Assembly: GCF_003546865.1 (NCBI RefSeq)
Contig: NZ_CP023434.1
Span: 992,001-1,056,000 of the forward strand
Direction of reading: 5' to 3'
DNA from: Suicoccus acidiformans
GTDB lineage: Bacteria > Bacillota > Bacilli > Lactobacillales > Aerococcaceae
DNA length: 64,000 nucleotides
Position numbers and translations under genes: made by a program. Of the stretch, positions 47,701 through 56,553 are shown piece by piece. Position 1 is the first letter of the stretch. Each line of letters starts with the position of its first letter. Under the pieces are notes generated by a model. The model saw only the letters and a program-made list of their open reading frames with translations. It had not been told where the DNA came from and ran no database searches.

Positions 47701-50700
47701 GAAGCCGCTTTGGCAGCCTACCATGAAGCATATGCCAAGGTTAAGGAAGAGCTAGACAAATACCGTCCAGCAGATGTGCCTGAAGACTATGAATTCAAAG
47801 GCTGGGGCATTGAAGAAGGCTGGGCAATTAACAGTGGCGTCATTGATGATAACCGGACTAATAATGAGGTTGGGGGACGTCGTGACCACGTACCATCTAC
47901 TTCGCCCTTGACCCTCTATGCTAAGTGGGGGGCGCCTGATGCGGAATATACCGTTTTATATGACTTTAACGGTGGGACGATGCAAGACCATAATGGCCAA
48001 CTTATTAAAGAAGGCCGTTATAAGGTTAAGTACGGCGACAAGATCGCTGAGCCAAGCCAGCTTGAAGAACCTACCCGTGAAGGCTATGACTTTATTGGTT
48101 GGGAATATATTGTAGAGGACAATGATAGCAGCCAGCGAGACACACCGTTACTCTATTCGTTCGACAACCGAGTAAATGACCATATCCGTCTGCGTGCTAT
48201 GTGGGAACCACACCAGAAGACATCCGTGACGGTCAAACATGAATTTTATGACAATCGAAACTTTACGGGTACTCCAACCGAAATCTTCACAGAAGAAATT
48301 GACGGGGTTCGTGTGGGATCTTATTGGTCCAAGGATGCCATCTATGCTGGTGAAGATTATGTGGCGGAACATCGCTTTGGTGTTATAACTGATGTTCAAC
48401 CGGGTGCAGAGCTTACATTTAAATATCGTCCTTATTTACGACGCCAATACACTATTTCCTATGTGGACCAAAACGGTAATAAACTTTTAGATGACAAAAA
48501 AGTAACCAATGGGAATCGCCACTATGATGCAGATCATTACGTGAATATTCCGGGGTATCAATTGGTTGAACAGGCTAGCTTAACTGCCGATGAGAAGAAT
48601 AAGTATGGAATCAACCAATACCAAGATAGCCTCGCTTCTCAATACCAATTTGAATATCTAAATGAAGGCTTGCAAGACGGCCCAGGTATTCCGCCAGAGA
48701 AGGGATTCAAGCGGGTCTATGTCTACCAAGACAAACGAGTGATTCAGCGAGATGTCAGCCAGACTCAAGGGTATAAACCAGAAGACCATCCGGTGCCAGA
48801 AGGCTACACTCGGGTCATTATTCAAACTCAGCCAGAAGGTAAGTTAGCTTATAAAGATTCAATTAACCCAAGCCCTCAGCCACTTGTGTTTGATGTGCAC
48901 AAGTCGGTTCGTATGGAACAATTGCCAGACCTTATCTCGAATGGTAATACTCATCCAGACCCTGCAGTCAATGCCAAGCCTAACGAAGGTTATATGTTCA
49001 AGGACTGGGTAAGGGTAGATGGCGGAACAGCCAGGGCACTACCGCAAGACGAAGCTGTCTTGAGTGAACCGCTTTATACTTTTGAAGCTCGTTATTCTGC
49101 CGATGACCAGAAGGCCTACCTCCGATTTATTGATACGACGAATGATAACAAGGTAATCTACTCCCTCGTTACAGATGGAAAGACAGGGGAAACAGGCAGC
49201 TTTACTAATCCGGATACTCTAAATAATCAATATTATGAAAATTTGGACTTATTCAGAGGAAAAGGTTACGCCATCCAAGGGCTCTATCAAACCAGCACGA
49301 CAGATAACATTCCAGCGAATGCCCCTGTTGAGGCTAAACCTACGCTGACTGATGCGTATGATTTCGCGAATGAATTTACCTTTGACACTGACAAGACCCA
49401 ACACCAGGTCTTCGATGTCTATATGGAACACCGTGTCGTGCCTATTCTCACCTATACCCAGGATGAAGAGGGCAACAACCAGAAGACTTGGGGCACCAAC
49501 ATTGATGGAAATAACCTGCCTCAAAAGGATGCCCCTTATGGTGATTTAAAGAATGAGCCTATGCTCTGGCCAAAAAAAGTCGACCCAGCTGAAATCATGA
49601 ACCAGTTTCATATCCAGCGTAAGGTCAACCACTATCAAGGCGGTACGACCACACCAATTGCAGACCAGACCGTCCAGACCCTCTATTTCGAAGCGCCTGT
49701 CTATATGGATATGGTGACGGGGGACTATATCTACGACTGGGGTGACCTGCAGGTGGGTGATGGTACGCAATACTTCCCACTCAATGCCTTAGATTCTAAG
49801 AAGACCTTCCCGCAAGTGGATGCCATTACGGACCCCGCAAAATATGCAGCAGGTGTGACAGGTTACTGGGTTGCTAATCCAGAAGCAAATTTTGTGGCAG
49901 CTAAGGATGTGGATGCCAAGACCGACACTAAAATAGATGAAATTCTAAGGAATCTGAAAAAGTTAGAAGACAACCGCGCTTACCCTGAGTTATACGGCAC
50001 AGCCGACCTCTTCTACAAGCAAGTCTTAGTAGTCGGTGAACCCCATCAAGAAGGCGAATTTGTTGACCCCAATGCTAATGATTTAAAGAACGAACCAACA
50101 TGGGGGCCGGGCTTGACAGAGACGGACTTGAAAGAGTCGGTTCAGCGTACGATTCGCTTCCAGAAGCAAGCTGGTAGCCAGGTAGATGGTAGCCAGGTAG
50201 CGCCCGATTACATTCAAACTCTCAACTTCCAGCGCAAGGCCCATGTGAATCCTTGGACTTATGAAGTGCTGGCTGAAGGTGACCTAACGGGTGTAGCAAC
50301 CTATACCGATTGGGAGTTTGTGGGAATAGCAGGTCAGAATATTTTCCCTGTCTTGACAGACAAGGAAATCCCAAAACTGGCCGGTTACACCGCGACACAT
50401 CTCCCAACCACTAGTCAAGCAGTTTCAGCAACGGATACGGATACGACTCATACAGTCATCTACACTCCAGATCCTCAAAAGGCTGTGGTGAAGTTCGTCG
50501 ACACCGATGTTAATAAGGGGAGAAACCCTCAATTAGCGAGCATCGACTTAAGCGGTGTGACAGACCAAAATCTAACGGGAGCAACGGAGTATGCAACTAT
50601 TCAGACTCAGATTAATGAATTGCTCAAGCGAGGGTATAAGGTACAGAAGAATCCGCTCGATGGTACGCAGATTTTTGATAAGGATGGCAGTGTTGACCAA

Positions 50701-53700
50701 AGTTATCAGATTTCCATGGTCCACCGTTATGAGCCGATTGCTGACCCTGGTAACTTGCCGACGCCGGGTGAGCTAGTTAATCCGGAAGATCCGAATAGTC
50801 CGAAGTGGCCAACGCCTGAAGGAGACATCCAGACACCGAGAGACTATAAACGAACCATTAAATTCGTTGATGAAGCCGGCACGGAATTGGCTACTTCTGT
50901 TGAACAGACTATTTATATCGAGGCCAAAGTCAGCATCGACCTTGTGACCGGTAAGTACTACTATGATTACTATAAGTACGATACAGAGGGTATTCCTGAG
51001 CCGTATGTGATGGAGGCTGTCCCAGCCAAGGCAATTGACGGCTATGTACCTAAGTCTGCTACCTACGATGGTCAGCCAGCTGAAGGCACTACCGTTCCAG
51101 CCTTGACCATTGAACCCCATTCAACGGAAAACTTCACTAAAGAAGGGCAAATTGTCTATGTCCAACTCATTACAGTCCAGCCAAATAATCCTAAGACAGG
51201 CGGAGAGCCGATTGACCCGGCTCAGCCAGATGGACCGAAATGGCCGGCAGATGTTGACCAGGCAGGCTTGAACAAGACCATTCAGCGGAGGATTGACTAT
51301 GTAGTTCCGGTAGGCTTTGAAGCGCAAAAACCGGCAAACGTGACCCAGGACGTAACTTATACACGGACGGCTAGGGTGAATCCATTGACTGGAGAGGTGG
51401 TTGACTATAGCGACTGGACCAGCACCAAGGCCAGCCATGACCAGGTAAATACGCCTCTAGTTACGGGCCTGATTGCCGATACAGCAAGTGTCCCTGAAAA
51501 GACTCATGTAGCTGTAACGGATACAGACACGCCAGTAACGGTCACTTATAAGAAGTTAGGTCAAGTGAAGCCTCAACTCAAGACGGAAGGTATTACGAAT
51601 CCGGTCAATACGGATGCAAATAAACTACCAGCTGAGATGACGTATCCCAACCATCCGACAGACCCAACCAAAGTAGGCCAGCCAACTATCCCAGTTCTTG
51701 CTGACCATACCCCTGTAGATGCATCAGGTCAGGCGCTTGAATTAGCAGACCCAACCAATCCGTCTAAGGGCTACAAGGTGCCAGTGCCGACTGATCCAAC
51801 GCAAGATGTGTCTGTTTTCTACGTGCCGTTTGCGCAATTGAACAAGACGGATATATCTTTTGACAAGCCAATTACTGGTTTGAACCCAGATCAGATGTCT
51901 GAAGAAGTCGTTCGCACTATCACTTATGTAGTGAAGAATGGTACGGCGACAGCTCCCGAAGCTAAGACAGATAAGCTCACCTTCTCTCGTCAGGCTGTGG
52001 TGGACACAGTGAATAACAAGTTCATTCGCTTTAACGAGTGGACAGCAGATAAGGGTACAAATTTTGAAGCAGTAACTTCGCCAACTGTAGCGAACCATTT
52101 TGTCGATAAACCAGAAGTCCTAGCAAATGATAATGCGAAGGCTGATGACCCAGACATCTCTGTGATTGTAACTTACGCTAAGGAAATTATTCTTGACGGA
52201 GACAATCCGAAAACTACAACGGACCTAGTTGATCCAAATGACCCAACAAATACGACGAAGTTCGGTCAAGGCTTAACTAAGAACGACTTACGTCAAGATG
52301 TGAAACGAACCATTAAGTATATCAAGGCGGAAGATAGCTCTACGGTTCATCGTGATGAAGTTCAAACGGTAACCTTTGACCGAAAAGCTGTGGTTAACCC
52401 ATGGACGGGTCAAGCGGTATCTTATACAGAGTGGACACCGGCGACCGCAACGGTAAATGCTGTTAATTCACCGAATCTTGAAGGCTACAGCCCAGATAAG
52501 GTAACGGTTGAAGCGCATAGCTTTAAGCAGGGCGACCCAGATGCGACTGTAACGGTGATCTACGCTAAGCACCTGATTATCCCAGCTGATCAAGCCAAGA
52601 CACCAGGTCAACCAATTAATGAGCAGAAGCCAGAAGGACCGAAATGGCCAGCTGAAACAGCTCAAGATCAGCTGAATAAGACAATTCAACGGACAATCAC
52701 CCATGACGTGCCAGCTGATTGGACAGGTACGAAACCTGTTGATGAAGTTCAGAAAGTAGACTTTACCCGTTCTGCCATTGTCAACCCATGGACTGGTGAA
52801 TTTATTAAACACACGGACTGGGAGGCAACAAAAGATAGCTATGACAGCTACAAGGCTCCAGTGGTAACTGGATTAGTAGCTGACAAGGTGAATGTAGACG
52901 GTAAGGCTGGCGTAACAGTTAATGATACTGATTCAACCGAAACAATCACTTATAGCGAGCTCGGTCAGCTAACTTTCAGCTACAAGCGTGAGGGCATTAC
53001 TAACCCAGTGAATTCAACTGCAACACTATCTAATAGCATCACTTATCCAAATGATCCGAATGATGCGACGCAGATTGTAACTACGAACACAGTGATTCCT
53101 TATGTCAAGGACCACACGCCAGTGGTTGGCACAAAACCGCTTGAATTAGTTGATCCAACGGACCCAAGCCAGGGCTATAAGATGCCAAGGCCTGAGTCAC
53201 TGACCGGTGATACGGCGATTGAGTACATTCCTTTTGCGCAATTAACGCCAGGGAACTTTAACGAGTCCCATACACCTGCAGGCTTTGATGTGACAAGTTT
53301 GACAGATACCGTAACCCAAACCATCCACTATGTTGACGAAAGCAATAATAAACTTTCTCAACCAACGACAGAAACCTTGACCTTCAAGCGGACTGCGGTT
53401 GTGGATACGGTGAATAACGCGTTTATACGCTATAACGATTGGACAACGGATAAGGATAACTTTGACGCAGTGAAGGCTCATTTAATCGAGGGCTACCTAG
53501 CGACTGTTGCACAAGTAGAAGCTGTCCCTAATATAAAAGCAGGCGCAGAGGATATTACCCAAAAGATTGTCTACAAGAAACTCGGACAAGTTACAGCTCA
53601 ATTTGATACGGTCGGCTTACGTAATCCACTGCCTTCAAATCAAGCAGACTTACCTTGCGTCGTAACTTATCCTAACGACGCTGAAGACGTCACGAAGGCA

Positions 53701-56433
53701 GGCCAACCGACGATTAAGTATATTCCGAACCACACGCCAGTAGTGGATGGACTAGCCTTGACGCCAGTTGATTCAGCTGATTTGAGTAAGGGCTACATAG
53801 TCCCGGTGCCAAATAATCCGTCAGAAGATGTAACGGTATCTTATGTGCCGTTTGACCAGTTGTCGAGTGATGAGCTTACACCGACAAATAGGCCAAAGCT
53901 TTTTGACCCAGAGACATTGAGGGAGACGGTGACTCGCACGATTAAGTATGTTTACGCAGATGGAAGTTCGGCATGGAAAACCGAGGTGCAGACTCTGAAC
54001 TTTACACGTAAAGTGATTGTCGATACGGTGAATACAAGTTTCGAAGGCTATACGCCTTGGCAGCCAACGGAGGCATCTTTAATAGCGGTGAATAGCCCAA
54101 TTGTGCCAGGGTTCATTGCCGACCAAGCGCAGGTGCCTGGTGTGGTGAATGTCCCAGTGACAGCGGAAGATAGTAGGGTGACGGTGATTTACCGGGAGCT
54201 AGGTCAGATTAATACCCAATATGATCCGACCGGGATCTCGAACCCGGTACCGTCTAATCCAGAGGACTTACCAGAAGGTACAAGCTATCCAAACGACAGC
54301 GATAATCCTAGTCAAGCGAAGGGAACGACGATTGGCTACGTGACGAATCATACGCCAGTCATGGATGGTCAGCCGCTTAAGCCGGTAAATCCTGGCGATC
54401 CAACACAAGGATATATTGTCCCAGTTCCAGACAATCCGACAGAAAGTATTACTGTATCTTATATTCCATTTGCGCAACCAAGCGTAGAGGAATTGAAGCA
54501 TATGTCGGATATTGAAGGACTTGATCCGAATGCGTTGAATAAGAAGGTTATCCAAAGGATTCATTTTGTCGATGAGATGGGCAACCCGCTGGCAGAAAAC
54601 GCCGTTCAGCAAATTGATTTCAGCCGTAATGCTGTTATCGATACCGTTAACCAGAAATTAATCAACTACAAATCGTGGACACCGGTTACGAAGAAGATGA
54701 CTTTTGATCCAACACCAGTACCAATCATTCCAGGCTATATTGCCAATAAGACGGTTGTTCCAGGCACCCTCAGCGTGATAGCTACTGATGAGGACCGGAC
54801 GGAAACAGTAAGCTATCAAAGAATCGGCCAAGTTGTAACCGAGTACCAACCGGAAGGCATTGTTAACCCAGTGCCATCCAAGGATAGTGAGTTGCCAGCA
54901 GCCACCACCTATCCGAACCATCCAACGGATCCAACCCAAGTGAGTCAGCCTGTTATCGCCTATGTGCCAAACCATACACCGGTTTCAAACGGCGTTGCTC
55001 TTACACCGGTAGATTCGGCGGACCTAAAGCAAGGCTATCTTGTACCAGTTCCGAACGATGTAAGGAAAGACCTCACGGTTTCCTACGTGCCATTCGCTCA
55101 ACCGAATGCAGAAGAAGCCAAGGTTATGCCAGATGTAGAAGGCCTCAACCCAGACGACCTAGTCCAAACCGTGACACGGACCGTGCATTTTGTTGATGAG
55201 ACGGGTGCACCGCTGAAAGCAGACGCTTTACAACAGCTCGACTTCAAGCGCACGGCTGTGGTAGACACTGTTCACAAGACATTGGTAGGCTTCAATGAGT
55301 GGACAGCGGACGATACGACCTTCCAGGCCGTACAGGTTCCTGTTGTGGCCGGATATATTACGCAAGTCAGAGAAATATCAGCCCAAACAGATGTCACCGC
55401 AGTCTCTTCAGATCAGTCGGTCGATGTAATCTTCGCATCACTAGGTGAGATGCAATTCGAAGTGGAACGCCCAGATGGCAGCTATTCAGCCGCCATCCCA
55501 GCACCGAATAACTTCCAGTATCCGAACCATCCGAGTGATCCATCCCAAATTGGTAAATTTACGCTGCCATATTATGACAATTATGTGGCGGTTTTAACGG
55601 ATACGCGCGAACCGCTTACACTGATTGATCCAGCGAACCCAGCACTTGGCTATTACATGCCAGAGATTAGCGATCCAACCTTGAACTGCAATGTTTTATA
55701 CGTGGCTCTGAGCCTCGTCTCGCCGGACCAAGGACGCATCCCAGGCCAACCGATTTCACCGAGCCACCCAGATATCACATGGCCAAACCAAGTCTCCCCA
55801 GACCTCTTACAAAAAGAGATCACACGGACCATTCACTTGGTAGATGAAAGTGGCCAGGCCTTGCAAAGACCGATTGTGCAACGCCTCCACTTTACACGAA
55901 AAGCCATCGTAAACCCAGTAACGGGCGAATTCGTTGGCTATACAGACTTTGCCCCAAGCACGCAAAGTTTCGACGCCGTGACCTTGCCAGATATTGTGGA
56001 CTATACCTGTGATCAAGATACGGTGCCAAGTTTAGTAATTGACGCCTTGAGCAATCCTATCGAGGTTACTGCGACGTATCGCCATATCGCTTCCGGCGAT
56101 TCAGGTACACCAAGTGTTCCAATCAAGCCACATGTTCCAAGTAATCCTGATGCCCCAGGTGAACCAGGCCATGTGCCAAGCACTCCTGAGCAGCCTACAG
56201 AACTAGGAACAAACACCGGTCAAGAAGGAACCGGCTTACCAGGCACTGGCCTCATCACTTCAGATAGTAGCCAAACCTCACTGCCAGCAACCGGCGGCCA
56301 CGGCTTTGACATCCTACCTGAAACGGGTGAGACGGAGCCAAATTACGCACTATTCTCTGCCGCAGCCCTGTCCTTGTTGTCAGGTTTAGGCTTACTCAAA
56401 GGCAAGAAAAGCGAAGAAGAGGACGAAGCTTAA
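44800..56433 (+). CDS. Giant LPXTG-anchored mucin-binding-type adhesin
   Basis: A protein of about 3,877 residues. Residues 1-50 are a YSIRK-like signal (YALKKLSVGVVS) with cleavage expected after VQA. An acidic Ser/Thr/Glu-rich stretch follows. The N-terminal half holds two InlB B-repeat-like units (about 437-530 and 1049-1137), a Pro-flanked helical segment (about 931-994) and an MucBP-like unit (about 1214-1287, ISYVDQNGNKL). From about 1,600 to 3,766 some twelve Muc_B2-like domains (RTIxxV, then FTRKAVVD, then a W and a DAV/PxVxGY pattern) alternate in the second half with six spacer domains (GITNPV, YPN, HTPV, GY-VPVP, VPFAQ). The end carries LPGTG, LPATG and LPETG motifs, a membrane segment and a charged tail. 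Sortase should link it to the wall, where it probably binds mucin or other host glycoproteins. The ATG at 44800 is set by the AAAGGAG spacing. Confidence 0.9.
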   Translation: MLGKNNYQKKFEQQSDKGHRYALKKLSVGVVSIAVSSFFFVSLGVQQVQAMTGQPEVATGTLGTPEDIGSTPQGGFSEPETADTGTDTEDSSFGVETNNAGAAGLSDELQFQTFATPEGQSGESESTDGPRPIEEKVEGGTLDTYKEQNVEIQETESEVTTQEAADAQVASPVPKPEYGVQIRYQATYKEEYQDEVGNTQFRDRIIDLSQPYQATFSQEVFENGLHGKNVDITSPQIDGYTPDQATVTLSKETWKDAKSGEFQSTTDTPKVIIVEYKPDQVQFKVRHWLQRFDQGGRPVYDQLNAAYYADPKKVKPLLIEGTQVLESTTTNSDGSVTENWRTVGEDEQLTKDMTIKSGLRYRETGKEANLPERKIIFDGDHTIQTGLVGEEVEALGLPIQGFTAERPTLTVLPQNTQDAETGEIQYVLDLRYRRNNYTVNFDSGTPALKIRNMQHYYDAPLLTMQERGDQVPFRRGYIFTGWEAYDEEGNLMPELAGYNPYTGDRSKMADPNQVVVMPAHDVTFKALWKADENASYSIHFWAENPDWKEGDNPADRWDYVGRKLGTGTTDTEADLSTITAGQLDWPDIDPVDENDPFEFAKYYTLNQEESNQANAGKTIDGDGSTSYNLYYDRKVYTLIFGRALHQSSAYQFNPTITMDGVKYEPINPYDVYRRKVKFGQTLVVGEDWPNQNQIEGWPARMNNNGWYLYGAKGPVDYRDAPPYTLNKEQFIQHGPYENKALGILMQPDEIYLGIMAGTNTVPVHFAYNIETVESAQARYEAQIQGKAIPDPVYVTDPSVIENGIRNDTSAPAYKFPGPEVDGFTLVNPRQGAITVKGANRWAAQGLEEKYGPYIAVGENGVRYSENRTVDYYYQRKISHVEFIPDSTKPNVRYGLDQSLPNVNSDNTLSLAYQTDLTKIDLPTMPKYPDPIDIPSLPPSQPGPDAPAEVQAEYEAAMQQYQQAKAAYEAALAAYHEAYAKVKEELDKYRPADVPEDYEFKGWGIEEGWAINSGVIDDNRTNNEVGGRRDHVPSTSPLTLYAKWGAPDAEYTVLYDFNGGTMQDHNGQLIKEGRYKVKYGDKIAEPSQLEEPTREGYDFIGWEYIVEDNDSSQRDTPLLYSFDNRVNDHIRLRAMWEPHQKTSVTVKHEFYDNRNFTGTPTEIFTEEIDGVRVGSYWSKDAIYAGEDYVAEHRFGVITDVQPGAELTFKYRPYLRRQYTISYVDQNGNKLLDDKKVTNGNRHYDADHYVNIPGYQLVEQASLTADEKNKYGINQYQDSLASQYQFEYLNEGLQDGPGIPPEKGFKRVYVYQDKRVIQRDVSQTQGYKPEDHPVPEGYTRVIIQTQPEGKLAYKDSINPSPQPLVFDVHKSVRMEQLPDLISNGNTHPDPAVNAKPNEGYMFKDWVRVDGGTARALPQDEAVLSEPLYTFEARYSADDQKAYLRFIDTTNDNKVIYSLVTDGKTGETGSFTNPDTLNNQYYENLDLFRGKGYAIQGLYQTSTTDNIPANAPVEAKPTLTDAYDFANEFTFDTDKTQHQVFDVYMEHRVVPILTYTQDEEGNNQKTWGTNIDGNNLPQKDAPYGDLKNEPMLWPKKVDPAEIMNQFHIQRKVNHYQGGTTTPIADQTVQTLYFEAPVYMDMVTGDYIYDWGDLQVGDGTQYFPLNALDSKKTFPQVDAITDPAKYAAGVTGYWVANPEANFVAAKDVDAKTDTKIDEILRNLKKLEDNRAYPELYGTADLFYKQVLVVGEPHQEGEFVDPNANDLKNEPTWGPGLTETDLKESVQRTIRFQKQAGSQVDGSQVAPDYIQTLNFQRKAHVNPWTYEVLAEGDLTGVATYTDWEFVGIAGQNIFPVLTDKEIPKLAGYTATHLPTTSQAVSATDTDTTHTVIYTPDPQKAVVKFVDTDVNKGRNPQLASIDLSGVTDQNLTGATEYATIQTQINELLKRGYKVQKNPLDGTQIFDKDGSVDQSYQISMVHRYEPIADPGNLPTPGELVNPEDPNSPKWPTPEGDIQTPRDYKRTIKFVDEAGTELATSVEQTIYIEAKVSIDLVTGKYYYDYYKYDTEGIPEPYVMEAVPAKAIDGYVPKSATYDGQPAEGTTVPALTIEPHSTENFTKEGQIVYVQLITVQPNNPKTGGEPIDPAQPDGPKWPADVDQAGLNKTIQRRIDYVVPVGFEAQKPANVTQDVTYTRTARVNPLTGEVVDYSDWTSTKASHDQVNTPLVTGLIADTASVPEKTHVAVTDTDTPVTVTYKKLGQVKPQLKTEGITNPVNTDANKLPAEMTYPNHPTDPTKVGQPTIPVLADHTPVDASGQALELADPTNPSKGYKVPVPTDPTQDVSVFYVPFAQLNKTDISFDKPITGLNPDQMSEEVVRTITYVVKNGTATAPEAKTDKLTFSRQAVVDTVNNKFIRFNEWTADKGTNFEAVTSPTVANHFVDKPEVLANDNAKADDPDISVIVTYAKEIILDGDNPKTTTDLVDPNDPTNTTKFGQGLTKNDLRQDVKRTIKYIKAEDSSTVHRDEVQTVTFDRKAVVNPWTGQAVSYTEWTPATATVNAVNSPNLEGYSPDKVTVEAHSFKQGDPDATVTVIYAKHLIIPADQAKTPGQPINEQKPEGPKWPAETAQDQLNKTIQRTITHDVPADWTGTKPVDEVQKVDFTRSAIVNPWTGEFIKHTDWEATKDSYDSYKAPVVTGLVADKVNVDGKAGVTVNDTDSTETITYSELGQLTFSYKREGITNPVNSTATLSNSITYPNDPNDATQIVTTNTVIPYVKDHTPVVGTKPLELVDPTDPSQGYKMPRPESLTGDTAIEYIPFAQLTPGNFNESHTPAGFDVTSLTDTVTQTIHYVDESNNKLSQPTTETLTFKRTAVVDTVNNAFIRYNDWTTDKDNFDAVKAHLIEGYLATVAQVEAVPNIKAGAEDITQKIVYKKLGQVTAQFDTVGLRNPLPSNQADLPCVVTYPNDAEDVTKAGQPTIKYIPNHTPVVDGLALTPVDSADLSKGYIVPVPNNPSEDVTVSYVPFDQLSSDELTPTNRPKLFDPETLRETVTRTIKYVYADGSSAWKTEVQTLNFTRKVIVDTVNTSFEGYTPWQPTEASLIAVNSPIVPGFIADQAQVPGVVNVPVTAEDSRVTVIYRELGQINTQYDPTGISNPVPSNPEDLPEGTSYPNDSDNPSQAKGTTIGYVTNHTPVMDGQPLKPVNPGDPTQGYIVPVPDNPTESITVSYIPFAQPSVEELKHMSDIEGLDPNALNKKVIQRIHFVDEMGNPLAENAVQQIDFSRNAVIDTVNQKLINYKSWTPVTKKMTFDPTPVPIIPGYIANKTVVPGTLSVIATDEDRTETVSYQRIGQVVTEYQPEGIVNPVPSKDSELPAATTYPNHPTDPTQVSQPVIAYVPNHTPVSNGVALTPVDSADLKQGYLVPVPNDVRKDLTVSYVPFAQPNAEEAKVMPDVEGLNPDDLVQTVTRTVHFVDETGAPLKADALQQLDFKRTAVVDTVHKTLVGFNEWTADDTTFQAVQVPVVAGYITQVREISAQTDVTAVSSDQSVDVIFASLGEMQFEVERPDGSYSAAIPAPNNFQYPNHPSDPSQIGKFTLPYYDNYVAVLTDTREPLTLIDPANPALGYYMPEISDPTLNCNVLYVALSLVSPDQGRIPGQPISPSHPDITWPNQVSPDLLQKEITRTIHLVDESGQALQRPIVQRLHFTRKAIVNPVTGEFVGYTDFAPSTQSFDAVTLPDIVDYTCDQDTVPSLVIDALSNPIEVTATYRHIASGDSGTPSVPIKPHVPSNPDAPGEPGHVPSTPEQPTELGTNTGQEGTGLPGTGLITSDSSQTSLPATGGHGFDILPETGETEPNYALFSAAALSLLSGLGLLKGKKSEEEDEA
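53300..56095 (+). repeat. Intragenic ~620-bp repeats (Muc_B2 plus spacer)
   Basis: Within the adhesin gene the Muc_B2 starts fall near 53309, 53929, 54544, 55168 and 55816, a period of about 620 bases. Each unit is one Muc_B2-like domain and one spacer domain of about 95-100 residues. Copies have diverged at the protein level, so they are old duplications rather than recent slippage. Earlier, less regular copies extend back to about 49600. Confidence 0.8.
56236..56328 (+). other. Three sortase-like motifs in a row
   Basis: Codons for LPGTG (56236-56250), LPATG (56281-56295) and LPETG (56314-56328) occur in frame within 93 bases at the adhesin C-terminus. Only the last directly precedes the membrane segment and charged tail, so it is the expected sortase A site. 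Confidence 0.85.
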
Positions 56434-56450
56434 AGTTCGCTCCATATAGG

Positions 56451-56486
56451 AACAGGGAATGCCCTTTTAGGCATTCCCTGTTTTTG
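56451..56486 (+). terminator. Adhesin gene terminator
   Basis: A perfect 13-bp stem (56451-56463 with 56470-56482) is followed by a T run, 18 bases after the stop codon. Confidence 0.9.
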
Positions 56487-56553
56487 AATTTGGGTTAGTG
56501 GGGGAGTTGTTTGCGACCTAATAGTATCGGAAATGGATTTCCTTGCATATAAA

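Noticed and set aside
49249-55000. Many open frames of 60-120 codons on the minus strand inside the adhesin gene
   Set aside because: They mirror the repetitive coding strand, recur with the repeats and lack ribosome binding sites.
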